From positions 13,129,039 through 13,193,038 of the forward strand of contig NC_088297.1 in the NCBI RefSeq assembly GCF_032854445.1: 64,000 nucleotides of DNA. Direction: 5' to 3'. Position numbers and translations under genes: made by a program. Every line of letters begins with the position of its first letter. Within the stretch, counting starts at the first letter, position 1. Source of the stretch: Liolophura sinensis (taxonomy: Eukaryota; Mollusca; Polyplacophora; Chitonida; Chitonidae). Below are positions 10,601 to 21,979 of this stretch, piece by piece. The notes beneath the pieces are model-generated. The model did not search any database and was not told where the DNA came from. It worked only from the letters and a program-made list of their open reading frames with translations.

Positions 10601-11397
10601 AGTTAAAGTATAAGCTACAAGCATACAACATCTTTAAAAATGGACATCAATTTAGATCGATCCCGACAAGGAACCAGTTTTTTTACCAGCTTATTACCAG
10701 CTCACGCCATGTTTTCCAGTGTATATGTAAGTATTATTTTATATTGTTAATTATGTATTTATTGTACATTTTGCAAGAAAATTCCGAAACATCATTATTA
10801 TATACTTTTCAGCGATAGTCATTTCAAAAAGTCCAAAGAAAAAGAATTAAATTTACTTTGTTGATTTCATCGCCCAGCCGGATGAAATCTTAAATATAAT
10901 CAATTAAAAATTGTTCCAGAACCGATAATAAAAATGAATTGCAGCTTTAATGGTGATTTTAATTTAGATAATTTCAAGAATATTCTGGCAATATTTTAAA
11001 AAAATGTTTTTCTTTTCCTAAAATTACCTACCATGTTAAAGCAAAATGTGAATCTTCAGGATTGAGAGCCTACATATTTACAAATGTCCATAAAGGATGT
11101 TTCTTCAGTACATCGTGCCCTAACTAGATTAACCGTTTGATCACAAAGCCAAGCGGCTCAGTGAAAGAAATAACGTCGGCCATGGACATTTTGCTAACTG
11201 TTGGGGATAAAAAAATTCCAAGGCTTAAGTTGTGTCCAAAAGGTATCATCTTTAACTATACTGTTTTCATACTTATAACTAATGTTAATAAATTCACACC
11301 AAAAATACTTCACGCTTACACACACTAAAAAAAGTAGTTTTCGCCATTTTGTAGCTTGACAGGTTCCGTATAGTCGGGTAGTAATAGGACAGGAAGG
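10601..11397. other. AT-rich stretch downstream of the minus-strand gene
   Basis: No exon-like frame was found. It may include 3' UTR of the minus-strand gene, but no clear end signal could be assigned. Confidence 0.35.
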
Positions 11398-11565
11398 TCA
11401 GCAACTTGACTGTGCATCTTCCCTGGGGAATACACAATAAAGAGGAGGATCGCCCACAATAAGCCCAAGTTCCGTAGCCTCTATTCCAACGTCCGTGTGT
11501 TCCGGATGGCTGGGCTCTGCTTCCAAGGTCGTGACTGTTGATCTGTGCACCAGCAATGTTGTCGT
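11398..11565 (-). CDS. Candidate last coding exon (cytoplasmic tail) of the minus-strand multidomain gene
   Basis: After a 'tatgtcgtaag' acceptor, a 55-codon frame begins TTTLLVHRSTVTTLEAEPSH and ends VFPREDAQSSC then TGA (11400-11398). The composition (acidic, Pro/Thr-rich) resembles a cytoplasmic tail. The exon is in phase 0, whereas the FN3 exon at 12666 leaves one base, so an intervening exon is required. An alternative acceptor 'tttgttacag' near 11650 would be phase-compatible with the FN3 exon and give only about 20 residues. I cannot decide between them. Confidence 0.35.
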   Translation of the reverse strand, partial: TTTLLVHRSTVTTLEAEPSHPEHTDVGIEATELGLIVGDPPLYCVFPREDAQSSC

Positions 11566-12055
11566 CTTACGACATAAGAGAAACTACATCTAACTGCTTA
11601 AGACGACTACGGTACCAGGCTCCAGACCCAAAGCTAGGTAGGAGAAAGCTGTAACAAATAACGATAACTAATGATAATTTTATGAAAGGCAGTTTGGGTT
11701 GAAATGTTGCTTATTTCTTTTGCCAGCTTAAGATCGCCATTAACGTTCCCAATGGACTGGCAATTGTACAAACTATCGCTGTGTGAAGCCATGGCAATAA
11801 ACTGCTGGTCCCTAACCAAAGTCAAAATGGCAATGAAACGAGTCTCCTCCTTTATCAAACAACTTAACTACAACTACCGACAATACACCACGTGTTTGTA
11901 AACTTTGGTTTTACCGCAGAGGCAGGTACAAATTCCTAAAGAAGCATGTACAATTATCAATCACCCAAAACACAAAAGTAGGGTATTAATTAGTCAGAAT
12001 AGTATAATGAATCATGTATTGAAAACGCAAATAAATTACTTCATTTAATTTTGTC

Positions 12056-12225
12056 CGTTTGTCATGTTAAATGCTTGTCTTTTTGTCGTGTTAAATGCGT
12101 GTGTCTGTTTGTCGTATTAAATGCGTGTGTCTGTTTGTCGTGTTAAATGTGCGTGTCTGTTTGTCGTGTTAAAGGCGTGTCGTGTTAAATGGCCTAGTCT
12201 GTTTGTCGTGTTAAATGCGTGTATC
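12056..12225. repeat. About 29-bp minisatellite (6 copies)
   Basis: Unit 'gtctgtttgtcgtgttaaat' + 'gcgtgt', with one short unit. It lies in an intron or the 3' flank of the minus-strand gene. Confidence 0.85.
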
Positions 12226-12665
12226 TAATATTATTTTCACACAGTTTAACGCCATAAATGCAGTATCCCAAATATTTACTATTTTTGTGCGCAAAGAAAT
12301 AATACTACAACAAAAGACTGTCGCATGAGGGGCAAAACCAGAGCAGCAACGACAGTGTGTTCGTTGGTAAATGGTCACACGTGACAAGCGAAATCTGACC
12401 TTTTGTCAGTTTACCACTATCAGAGTGCCCTGTATAACACTACATCTGGTTTATCAGTGCGACAGATTCGAGGAATGGTACAATCATCACCATGTTTTCA
12501 CTCGCTATGTTGTAGTTTTCAACCTACGTCCTAACATAATCATATTGATGTCATCAAGTAAAGAATATCGATATAACTATGTCGCACTATTGCGACATAA
12601 TGTTGTTTCCTCTGACTCCCGGATATTTAAATTCTATTGAAAGCGGCCATTTCAGATCTTCTTAC

Positions 12666-12875
12666 CTTGAACTGTCTTCTCCTTGCCATTCCCTATGACA
12701 GATATTCGTGCACACTCGCCTTGGTGAGAGGCAGTGAAGGCTTGGACCAGAATCTCATAGTCACCATCATCAGTCCCACTGCCAATATCTGGTGGCAGGT
12801 GATAACTGGATGCCGCCGTTGTGACGTTCAGCGACACCTTCGGATCATTACCTTTATGTACCATGACTCTGTAGC
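12666..12875 (-). CDS. Minus-strand multidomain gene: second half of a fibronectin-III-like domain
   Basis: A 210-bp exon between acceptor 'tttgtttgcctgcag' and donor 'TTCAAG|gtaaga'. It reads YRVMVHKGNDPKVSLNVTTA, then DYEILVQAFTASHQGECARI and SVIGNGKEKTVQ. YRVMVHK and YEILVQAF are the C and F strands expected in an FN3 fold. The two leading bases complete a Gly codon started in exon 14091-14205. There are no stops and the frame is clean, unlike the giant exon upstream. Confidence 0.72.
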
Positions 12876-13502
12876 CTGCAGGCAAACAAAAAAAAAACGA
12901 TATTCTACCTCTTTACAGCTATAAAGTGGGTGAACATTTACAGATATAACCTTTGGCCTTCAGATTCATTCACAATAAGTATCAAAATGACACATGTCAT
13001 TGTTAAAGAGCCATGCTATATTGTACCTTGAACAAATCAAACAGACACTTTCCGCGTTATTTTTGAAAGAATGTAAACCCTCAGCTACATGTTACCAAAT
13101 CAACGCCCAAGAACACATAATGTCTGAAGATGACTTAAGATATGTTTACTATCTAGACTACTATTCTCACAATTATTAAATTAGTGCACTTTCAAGAGAA
13201 ATTGTTACTATTTGTTTATTTATTTATTTATTCCATAGCTAATGAAAGAAAAAAAAACAATAGTACAACATCGATATCGAATGAATTCTTCCGATGCACT
13301 AAGTATTCAAAAAATATTTTGTTTCTCACAGAGTTTCTTTCATAACATCTATTAACAATGAGTCGGTTTTCTAGTGGATACTTTATTTCGATTTCATAAA
13401 GACATATATCTGATGATTTTACAACAAAATATCCTACCTCTAATTTTGTCCATTGTCATACGATGAATTGATAATCTCCTTGTCAACCTTATGTATATAT
13501 AT

Positions 13503-13765
13503 ACTGTAGTGCCAGTTAGGGTATAGCCAGCGTCTGTATACGTCATCACATCGTGTTGGATGTGTAAATGAAGTGCCAGATAGAGTACAGCCATCATCCG
13601 TATACGTCATCACATCGTGTTGAATGTGTAACTCTAGTGGCAGTTAGAGGACGGCCAGTGTCTGTACACATCATCACATCGTGTTGAATGTGTTACTGTA
13701 GTGCCAGTTAGAGTACAGCCAGCGTCTGTATACGTCATCACATTGTTTTGAATGTGTAACTGGAG
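13503..13765. repeat. 64-bp tandem repeat, four copies
   Basis: Unit start 'gccagttag' at 13511, 13575, 13639 and 13703, with 'tctgtatacgtcatcacatc' in each. It lies within the intron between the two FN3 exons. Confidence 0.9.
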
Positions 13766-14090
13766 CTGTGCAAATAAATTAAGCACGACTGAGAATTTCC
13801 ACACATGCAATATAGTATATGGTTTAAAATGTGAAAAGGTTGATCGACATGAAATACTGATCATGTCTTAATCGCATCATTTAAACCTGCGGAAGGCTTC
13901 TCTTTGGCTGTATACATCAGTGTTCTCTGCTGTGGAGCTTTGTGCTGAGCAGTATTTTGCTACTTTCACTGCAATATTATATCCGATGGCGTTCACTATG
14001 TATTATTTCACGCCTGTAATGGATTATACGAGCCGTATGGTGCCCATCAGAAAGTGTTTTGGTTTATACTGTACACCCATATTTACTTAC

Positions 14091-14205
14091 CTCTGATAAA
14101 GTGCTCTGCGCGAGGGTGAATCTGCCAGGATATGACCTTCTCCTGAAAGGGCTGGAAGTCGTTCAGGAGTGGGGCTGGTAATATGGTACCTCTGGGTGTC
14201 ATCCA
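14091..14205 (-). CDS. Minus-strand multidomain gene: first half of the FN3-like domain
   Basis: Frame LPAPLLNDFQPFQEKVISWQ then IHPRAEHFIRG, followed by donor 'CAGAG|gtaagt'. VISWQ..P is the FN3 B-strand/Trp motif and flows directly into GYRVMVHK of the next exon with matching phase. The 5' border is less sure: acceptor 'catctggcag' gives phase 0, but the giant exon upstream ends in phase 1, so an exon is missing or one border is wrong. Confidence 0.6.
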
Positions 14206-14354
14206 CTGCCAGATGGACACTTATAGGTGCCATGCTGTTAACTGTCTTCCACTATAACCCGCTAATACATTGAATGTATGTCTTTATATGATTATTAAGA
14301 ATTACTCTCTTGCGCAAATGCGTGGGAACCTGAGGGAATTTGGTGAACACCACT

Positions 14355-14550
14355 GCACTTCGCGAGTACACCTGACAAAATCTCTAACGTGACAGTGGAA
14401 GAAAGCGCTGCTCCTGACAAAATTTCTGACGTCACGGTGGAAGAAAGCACTGTACCTGACCAGTACACCTGACAGAATTTCTTACGTGACTATGGAGGAA
14501 AGCATTTGACATCGCCAATACACCTGACAAAATTTCTGATGTGAGGGCAC
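14355..14550. repeat. Degenerate tandem repeat (about 4 copies)
   Basis: 'cctgacaaaatttctgacgt' and 'ggtggaagaaagcac' recur four times with unequal spacing, in the intron upstream of the FN3 exons. Confidence 0.75.
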
Positions 14551-14575
14551 ATGTTGCCAGTATATATCCATACCA

Positions 14576-14681
14576 GGGGCCTGTTTTATGAAGCAGTCAC
14601 AAATCGCAGATAGTAAAGAGATACATTACCTTGGTAAACGCACTTGGTGTAGAGCTGTGAAAGCTTTGTAAAACAGACCCC
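14576..14681. mobile_element. 106-bp MITE with 19-bp TIRs
   Basis: The left end 'ggggcctgttttatgaagc' and right end 'gctttgtaaaacagacccc' are inverted repeats with two mismatches. It is too short to code. Confidence 0.8.
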
Positions 14682-14797
14682 AGCAGAGCGGAAGTTGGAC
14701 TGGCACATGCGAACTTATTGGACAAGATGCATTAGAAGAAGTTTGAAAGATCGAGTAGCGAGGACAATTGTGTGGCTTTGAACACGATTGAACTCAC

Positions 14798-17700
14798 CAC
14801 ATACATACTCCATGAACTGACGATATCCAGATGGGTCCTCAACTCCAGCCACGTCCACAATGGAGGGGTTGATATAGTAGGTGTGGCCACTCAATGTAAA
14901 CAAAGCTCTCTCCGCATCAAACTTTGTCTGCAGAAGCGCCCAGGATTTCTGAACCTGCCCCAGCATGGTCTGGTACAAGGTCAAACAAACTCCGTGCAGA
15001 CTCCCTTTGGTTTACAGTTCACGGTGATGAATACGTTGATTACGTCGCAGTCATATTTTTCTAGATTAAACTGCACATCCGGACAGACACCTTTGATAAG
15101 TATGCTGATAGCACTCACCATAACCTCTTCAAAGACGTGTACTCCAGCCTCGGATAAAACAGTTTCAGGTACCGATCACTGAGAATTCAAGAAACAAAGA
15201 CGTTTCCAATGTTGGAGAAATTGGTGCCCCGTCAAAGACTTTAAGAATGGACTCTGTATAAGGTGCTGTGCCGTATAAGCTAGAGACTTCGCAGGCATAG
15301 AGACCAGATAAAGCAGGAGAGATGTCGGTCAGGGACGGGCTAAAAGAATGGCTCTGAAATTCAGGCAATAAACTTGCAGTCGTAAACCAAGATATAGTGG
15401 GAAAAGGGACGCCAAGCAACAGACCCTCTACTGAGACTTCTGTTCCTGTTAAAACCTCCAGGTCTTCTTATGGTGATGTAATTCTTGCTGAGTATTTCCA
15501 CAATAAGGTGAGCGCGGTCGGCGGTTGTGTTAGCCATGTGGTTTCCTACCACACAGGAGTACACATCTTCATCCTTTGAGCTGATATTAAACAGCAGGGT
15601 TGAAGTGATCTGCTGCCCTGTAGTCAGAATTTGTCCATTTTTTATACCAATAATACACTGGCATGGGTATACTCTCTGCCTTGCAGTCGAATGTAACGTT
15701 CGATCCATCTATGGCCGTCCTACTGCTGAGAGATTCTGTAATTACTGGAATGGTGCCACAGAAAATGTCGGTCGCGTCGATCCAGTCGACAGAGTCCAGC
15801 ATTTCCCTGTTAACGTTTTTTACGTCTACGACTTCTCGGGTGTCGTTATCTAGTAATTCCATATACGAACTGTCCAAATCAGGAAGACTCTGTCGAGCAT
15901 TAACTACCAAGTCTGGATCGACAGAGCTATAAAGCTGGTAAAGCTCTCCGAAGCTGTACACTACACAATCAAAAAAACCCGAACAGCTTGAATTGAAATA
16001 TTCAATAGGGAGACGCTCCACTTTAGCTATCCGTGCAAGTAACTCATTGTGCTCTCAACGCTTTCTTTGTTTTGTTAGTGAATAAAATCACTCGCCGCTT
16101 TACTTTCGTAGAGTACTTTATCGTCATCTTCATATGTCTCATTAAGAGCAGCGTGTATCTCTTCTGATGTCAGGTTTCTTCTACAGCAACGCTCATGTTT
16201 ATCCCAAGAGATTATGGCGTAGAATTTTGCAACGAACCAAAAGCGTTTTGCTGACGCGTCGAGTTTTCCATTGCTGCTTGTGTTTGATTATCCAACCCAA
16301 CAGAAACATTAAATAAAACGTCTACCCCTAACCTCAAGAAATGGAAAATTGGTTTGTAAGTAGAACATTGCTTGCTCCAGAAGTCCACACTATCAAACTG
16401 GGATAGTGGAATGGTAATATTTCCCGATAAACCAGCCTTGTCATCTGATGTCTGACGTCTCTGTCTATATAGTTTATGAAGCCTCGAATAAATGATGAAA
16501 TCGGCTTCACTTTTCCGTTTTCTGAAGCGGTTTCCCAGCGCATTCAAAGATCCTTCTACAACCGCATTGGCAACATTCCATAGGCTACTTGCCAGATTTT
16601 TAAAATTTATCCTAAAGCACACTTTCTTCCATCCCAGAAAAAAACGGATTCAGCTCGCAAAAAACTCAAAATTCAAAGAGATTCTTCGTTGAAAGTTCAA
16701 AATCAAACCCACATTGTTTAACATCAATGATTTTCTGTAAACCATATTAAACAATAAACTCAAATACATGGCAAGCTAATTTTATAGCCACTTTCTGTGC
16801 TTCCAGTACAATATTTGCCGCATCAAGAATTACCTTCACTCTTTCCAGTCTCAGAACTGCTAGATTAAACGCTGCTTTGGCAACCTCAATTAGAACACGC
16901 TATTTATCAAGAACAATCTGTGCAATGGACACAGCAGTTTTCGCCAAGCCGAGAGTTACAACTGGAATGCGAACGGCAATTTTTGCAATTTCCAAAGCAG
17001 TGTACGCCAGACCTCTAACAATTCTACAAGTGACATTAGCAAGAATACAGATAGGACCTGGAACGCGAAACATACAACTTGTAGAACTGATGCACGGGTA
17101 CGGAATGCTGAGAAACTACACCTTTGCCCAACATAACCGAACCCTAATACCGGGTATACATTACACTTGAGCAGGCTTTTATCCTACACAGACCATGTAC
17201 ACATTTCTGGGCAGTGTTCAATGTTTTCATGGCCTTGCGGACTGGCTCCTTTGCCTTCTCTAGTTTATGCTTCGCTCCCTCCCGTACAGGGATTGCCTTG
17301 TCGAAGGCGGCATTAGCGCCATCCAGACCCTTTTTCTTTTCATTAAGCCAGTTCTGTGCCCCCGTGAACTTTCCTTTGGCAGACTTAACTGCATTATGGG
17401 ATTCTTCGAGTCTCTTTACAACAGAGTCAGCTTAACGTTTAGCAAAGAAGCATATGTAATCGCCTATACTGCCATCAAAAGAATGTGAGCCTGACAGGAA
17501 TCTGGCGTGATCGCACACGGCCATTTCAGACACGGGAACAAAAATGTTTGCAGATATTAACAATCTTGCCCTTAATAAACCAAACACATTAGCTTCCAAA
17601 CCCGAGGAGAGTCCACTGCGTCTCAAGATGAGATTCGCGCTCAGTTCTACTCAAAAAATGCATGCCAACATCTCCATTCTAATCAAGAACTTATCACTGT

Positions 17701-18471
17701 TTTGTGCTAAAGCCATTTCAACGGCTCCTCCTTCAGTACTGATGAAAACCTTCCATACAATATTTGTTGGAAGTCGCACTTTCACAGAGGCCACGTCAAC
17801 TCCAGGACTCTTCAGGACACCATGAATACGCACCGCTTTTTCTTCTGACAATTCTTCGTAGAGATCTGCAAATCGACCACAATGACCAATGTTCGAGTCC
17901 GCGTTTACAAATTCAGCACTGAGAAGAAATTGTTAACCTAGAAGTGAAACAGACATCTGACCCTTGACGCCCCAACTTCCAGATCCGTTTATCAGTGCAT
18001 TGAATTGCTGTAGAAATGCTATCTGCATTTCTTTGGCATTTGATGGGATGCTTTTAATAAATTCCAGCAGAGTTTTGGAAATGTTTGTCCAGTCAAACAT
18101 TGAGATTTCTACAGAAAGTTGACGAACAAAGCTATGTGTTTCCGTTGTCAAAATTCTGAGGTTTGCAGTGAAGTCTTACAAAAATGAAGAAATGTCTTCA
18201 ACCGAAAGGCAGCTTGGGTCTAAGACGAAGTTGTTGAGGAGACTACTGGTTTCTTGTACGAGAACTGATACCCGCTGTAACTTTTCCGTTACCTACAGGA
18301 AACCTCTAACGACAATTGACGACAGGTACTCGGTCAAACTGGAGAAAATCTGTCCGTATAAGACTGAGGCTGGCCTGTAGGTTAGACTGGATTTCTCTAG
18401 CATTTTTCAATCGCACTGAATCCAATATCCTGAAAAAAAATACCCTTCCACCGCCGCGTCGGATACCAAGT
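14798..18471 (-). pseudogene. Giant exon (about 3.7 kb) of a multidomain extracellular protein, heavily disrupted
   Basis: The start is at acceptor 'tttatcacag' and the end at donor 'TGTATGTG|gtgagt'. Read across frames 5'->3' it encodes DLVSDAAVEGYFF; a helical part (NAREIQSNLQASLSLIRTDF); a beta-rich part; an Ala/Lys-rich coiled-coil-like part (ADSVVKRLEESHNAVKSAKG, ANAAFDKAIPVREGAKHKLE); a Cys-rich linker; a second Ala-rich helical part (GLAYTALEIAKIAVRIPVVT); and two Ig-like domains (SNVTFDCKAES...DVYSCVV; VPFPTISWF...SGLYACEV). A final conserved segment reads AERALFTLSGHTYYINPSIV. In-frame stops lie at 18306, 18176, 17933, 17651, 17432, 16900, 16747 and 16075. Frame changes fall near 18436 (a T8 run), 18258, 17180, 16670, 16230, 16045, 15640, 15465, 15185 and 14985. 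The lesion density is far above that of neighbouring genes. The function is unknown; the architecture suggests a secreted or surface protein. Confidence 0.7.
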
Positions 18472-18795
18472 CTGTGATAAACGACAAAGCATCAAGGTAA
18501 ATGATTCTGATGCTCGCCGCAAGAAAAATTCCAGGAGAATTAGCTTCTAGTCCACAGTATTGCCTCTCCTGTTGACTTATACATAACAGGAAAATCTTTT
18601 ACTGAATTATTCCAGGTAGTTGACCTGCTATTAAACTTATGAAGTAAGTAAGTATAAACTACACAAAGGAATCTTCTTATCAATGTACGTATGAAGTGAA
18701 CTAACCTCTCTCCAGAGCTAGGGCAACCCAAAGATATATGCTAAACTACTGTAAGCTGTTTTTTAGTTTGTTTGTTTTTTTGTGACAGTACTTAC

Positions 18796-18938
18796 CACCC
18801 AATGAAACCAGAGCGTTGCCTCCCACCTGCAGACTTAATGGGTGAGTCAAGGATATCGTGCATGTCTTGCTAAAGATAGGATCCGTCAGTTTGAGGTGAA
18901 GCTTAGAGTTTATCTGTAGCATGGCTGACCAGGGATCG
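18796..18938 (-). CDS. Minus-strand multidomain gene: beta-rich exon
   Basis: A 143-bp exon between acceptor 'tatttgttcag' and donor 'TGGGTG|gtaagt'. It reads DPWSAMLQINSKLHLKLTDP and then CTISLTHPLSLQVGGNALVS. The single trailing G joins the AC of the giant exon to give Asp (LG-DLVSDAA), so phases match. Alternating polar and apolar residues suggest beta strands. No known domain recognised. Confidence 0.65.
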
Positions 18939-18984
18939 CTGAACAAATAGGTAAATATTTGAAAAATGGAACGGCGCATCAATA

Positions 18985-19203
18985 CTCAAACATTTGTATC
19001 CGTCAGCTCCAAGCGTGCTAGCACAGCACAGAGACTCGAAAGACTCTCACCAATGCGGTCGCCGCAGCTCATGTTGGCTTGTGAAGGTCTGTCAGTAACC
19101 GGAGTTCAGTTGTCACCCGGGCTCTATCAGATTTACTCCTACCATAATGCTGACCGCCGTCGTATAACTGAAATAGTCTTGCGTAAAACACCAATCAAAT
19201 AAA
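18985..19203 (+). repeat. SINE family A copy
   Basis: Head 'ccaagcgtgctagcacagca', body 'cagctcatgttggcttgtga', tail 'cgtaaaacaccaatcaaata'. It lies in an intron of the minus-strand gene. Confidence 0.8.
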
Positions 19204-19235
19204 TTGATATTTAGTGATTTTTTTATCATAATAAT

Positions 19236-19484
19236 TGGGCGCCTCCGTGGCTTAGTTGGTTAGCGCGCTAGCACAGCGTAATGACCCAGGAGCCTCTGAC
19301 CAATGAGGTCGCTGTGAGTTCAAGTTCAGCTCATGCTGGCTTCCTCTCCGGCTGTACGTGAGAAGGTCAACCAGCAGCCTGCGGATGGTCGTGGGTTTCC
19401 TCCCACCATAATGCTGGCCGCCGTGGCATAAGTAAAATATTCTTGAGTACGGCGTAAAATACCAATCAAATAAAATAAATAAAT
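19236..19484 (+). repeat. Full-length SINE family A (reference copy)
   Basis: Starts 'gggcgcctccgtggcttagt' + 'tggttagcgcgctagcacag', a tRNA-like A-box region. B-box-like 'gtgagttcaagttcag' follows, then the conserved body 'ggtcgtgggtttcctcccac' and tail 'ggcgtaaaataccaatcaaa'. Confidence 0.92.
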
Positions 19485-19942
19485 CATCATAATCATTTTT
19501 TTGTGCTGTTTAACGGCATAGTCAAGAAGTTTTCACGTCGACGAAATCCATTGACCCTTTCCTGACACCAATCAGTACCTTCAGTACTCCCAGGGGCTGG
19601 ATTTAAGCTTACCGCCATATTATTTATTTGCTACTATGCTGTAGCCGAGTGAGCCAGCGAGGGTCTCTAATTTGATAAGTTTTTTGAACATAAATAGCGA
19701 ATTATGCCCATCTTACTATTAGTGCCAAATGTAAAGTACATCCTGCAAAAGTCTTCCCGTAAACTGGGTTTGGAAATGTATACAGTCATTTATCACTGTT
19801 TGGTTTTATCTGTGTATGTACGAGGGCCAGCTGGACTTGACGATTAAAGTGCTGGCTACGACTGTCAAGCTCTTGAACAATGAGGTCACCTGGTAGAATT
19901 CAGTTTTCAGCACCGTTTGTGCTGCGGCTTTAAGAGTCAGGC

Positions 19943-20213
19943 GGGGCCTCCGTGGCTTAGTTGGTTAGCGCGCTATCGCAGCGGAATGATTCAGGAGCCT
20001 CTCACCAATGCGATCGTTGTGAGTTCAAGTCCAGCTCATGCTGGCTTCCTCTCCGGCCGTACGTGGGGAAGCTCTTCCAGCACCCTGCGGATGGTCTTGG
20101 GTTTTCTCCGGGCTCTGCCCGGTTTCCTCCCACCATAATGCTAACCGCCGTCGTATAAGTGAAATATTCTTGATTACGGTGTAAAAAACCAATCAAAGAA
20201 ATAAATAAATAAA
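19943..20213 (+). repeat. Full-length SINE family A
   Basis: Starts 'ggggcctccgtggcttagtt' and ends 'accaatcaaagaaataaata'. All blocks (tRNA head, conserved core, AT tail) are present. Confidence 0.92.
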
Positions 20214-20418
20214 GTAAGTGTCAGGCACCCGGCGAAGGTTATTTGTTTACTCTGGGCACATCCAGTTTCCTCTGCCCACAATTCTCTGCCTATGGACTAC
20301 CCATAAGAGTCTTGGCACAGCTTTAAACACTAATCAATTAATCTTAACATCTAGTTTACTACCATGATTCAGGTATCGCCCTGGACGTGTGACTGAAGTG
20401 GAACTTCACAAATCTTAC

Positions 20419-20539
20419 TTTTCGAACATCTACTAATGCTAGAAAGAAGTTGCTCTTGACTTCCAGGGAAACATCAATCGACTCTGTTGCCTGTTTCTCG
20501 ACATCAACTCCAAAGCACAAAGATGCCTCCTTTGGGGGG
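20419..20539 (-). CDS. Minus-strand multidomain gene: short exon
   Basis: After acceptor 'cacatcttgcag' it reads PPKEASLCFGVDVEKQATES, then IDVSLEVKSNFFLALVDVRK, with donor 'CGAAAA|gtaaga'. The first base completes an Arg codon with the CG left by exon 20819-21665. It ends in phase 0 while exon 18796 needs two leftover bases, so one more exon may lie between them. Confidence 0.6.
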
Positions 20540-20818
20540 CTGCAAGATGTGAATCACAAGAACTTTGGTTAACAAACACGTGAGTGGACATAAATGCCAT
20601 TTATAAATTGAAATAAATTATGCAAGAGATAGTGTCTTGCTAACCAGATGCGTATTGTTTGTGTGCTTTTTAGCACTAAGTTCTGTTGATAGAATGACAG
20701 TTTATATATTTATATTCAACTTAGTATAAAAAAACGTTAGCAGGTTATACACTTACGTGTATTCGAAAAGTTCGTCTCCATTTCATAATGTCATGTTAGA
20801 ACTCTCACCGTGTAATAC

Positions 20819-21665
20819 AATCGACCATTAAACACCGGTGCTCCGTAGCAAGACGGAATTTTCTGCACATTTCGACCTTTGGGTGTCTTAGATTAAACGA
20901 CAACCAGTTGGGTAGAGCACTATCTAATCCTGTAAGAAAAGACCCGAGTAGACTTCGCTTCTGGGTGAAATCTCCATAATCTTCGTCAGACAGAGATATC
21001 TCATCGCAAGACTGGGGGTTTTAGGACTGATTAGTTGACCCTTATTGAGTTGTCTGTTGGGATTGACTGGACCAAACGTCACCTTATTATCCGGACCAAT
21101 TTCCAGACCATTCTCAGAGACTGGCAAAGACAAATTACTTGTAGTCAAGAAGACGACACCTTGCGTAAAGTGTACTCTCGACTTCAAGTCGTACCAAGGT
21201 TGCGTTGAAGACAAATGAAACATGGTTCCCTTGAAGGTTATCTCTGCTTGAAAGCATCCTTTCAGTAAGATATTCCCCGCTAAGTTCAGACGGGAAAAAA
21301 CATCTTCGGTCTTAATATTAAGCGTTGGAATAAATCTGTGGGAAATGCTCGGCGTCGACATCGGAAATGTTCCGCGTCACAAAGTGCAATCCTCTGGACT
21401 CGGTAAGAATCTTGATGGACGTCGATGTGGATGACCTCCGTGTCTGTGTCAATAACTGCCTGGAGTAAAAGCTGCTTCTTTGGGTGCGCTTGGATCCTAT
21501 AAGTATCCGACAGGACACCAGCACGTGCAGTATTAACTTCTTGTAGGGTAACCTCTCCTGTAAGGCAGAACTGTCCTGTGTGTAACCATTTCCGTTACAG
21601 TCACAGCAGAAACTCATATTTGTCAAAAGACAAGTACCACCAACACGGACTTGAGTAACAAGGAT
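20819..21665 (-). pseudogene. Minus-strand multidomain gene: EGF-like domain plus long conserved beta-rich region, frame-shifted
   Basis: Acceptor 'tgtctttgcag', donor 'ATTACACG|gtgaga'. Read across frames it gives an EGF-like module (DPCYSSPC, then GGTCLLTNMSFCCDCNGNGY, then TGQFC). This is followed by ARAGVLSDTYRIQAHPKKQ, DTDTEVIHIDVHQDSYRVQR, KGCFQAEITFKGTMFHL, ENGLEIGPDNKVTFGPVNPN and EISLSDEDYGDFTQKRSLLG. At least four frame changes are needed (inside the EGF module near 21640 and 21590, near 21350 and near 21010). Between breaks the frames are long and clearly protein-like. Confidence 0.65.
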
Positions 21666-21824
21666 CTGCAAAGACAGGGAACATTTTCATATGAGTATTT
21701 CCCTGGTAGCAAGATAGTGTCATTGTGCTAAAGATATCCACGTCTTTGATTTGATGTTTCTAATTATAACTTGTTTACACAATGCAACATTCTTGACAAT
21801 AAATACGAGTAAATTGTAACTAAC

Positions 21825-21949
21825 CTATACAGTGACTCCCATCGCTATGAAGCACCCTCTCATCAGGACACTTATATGTACCGTCATCTGAGGGGGTACA
21901 CACAGCCCAGCAATTGATGTTACCGTTGAAGGGGCATTTCGAGGCATCT
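21825..21949 (-). pseudogene. Minus-strand multidomain gene: Cys-rich exon with a homopolymer frame break
   Basis: After acceptor 'tttttttcaag' it reads DASKCPFNGNINCWAVC and then, one frame over, DDGTYKCPDERVLHSDGSHC, with donor 'GTATAG|gttagt'. The frame change falls on a C5 run. Cys spacing suits a small EGF/notch-like disulphide module leading into the EGF-like module of the next exon (phase matches). Confidence 0.55.
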
Positions 21950-21979
21950 CTTGAAAAAAAACCCACTTTATGGTTTATT

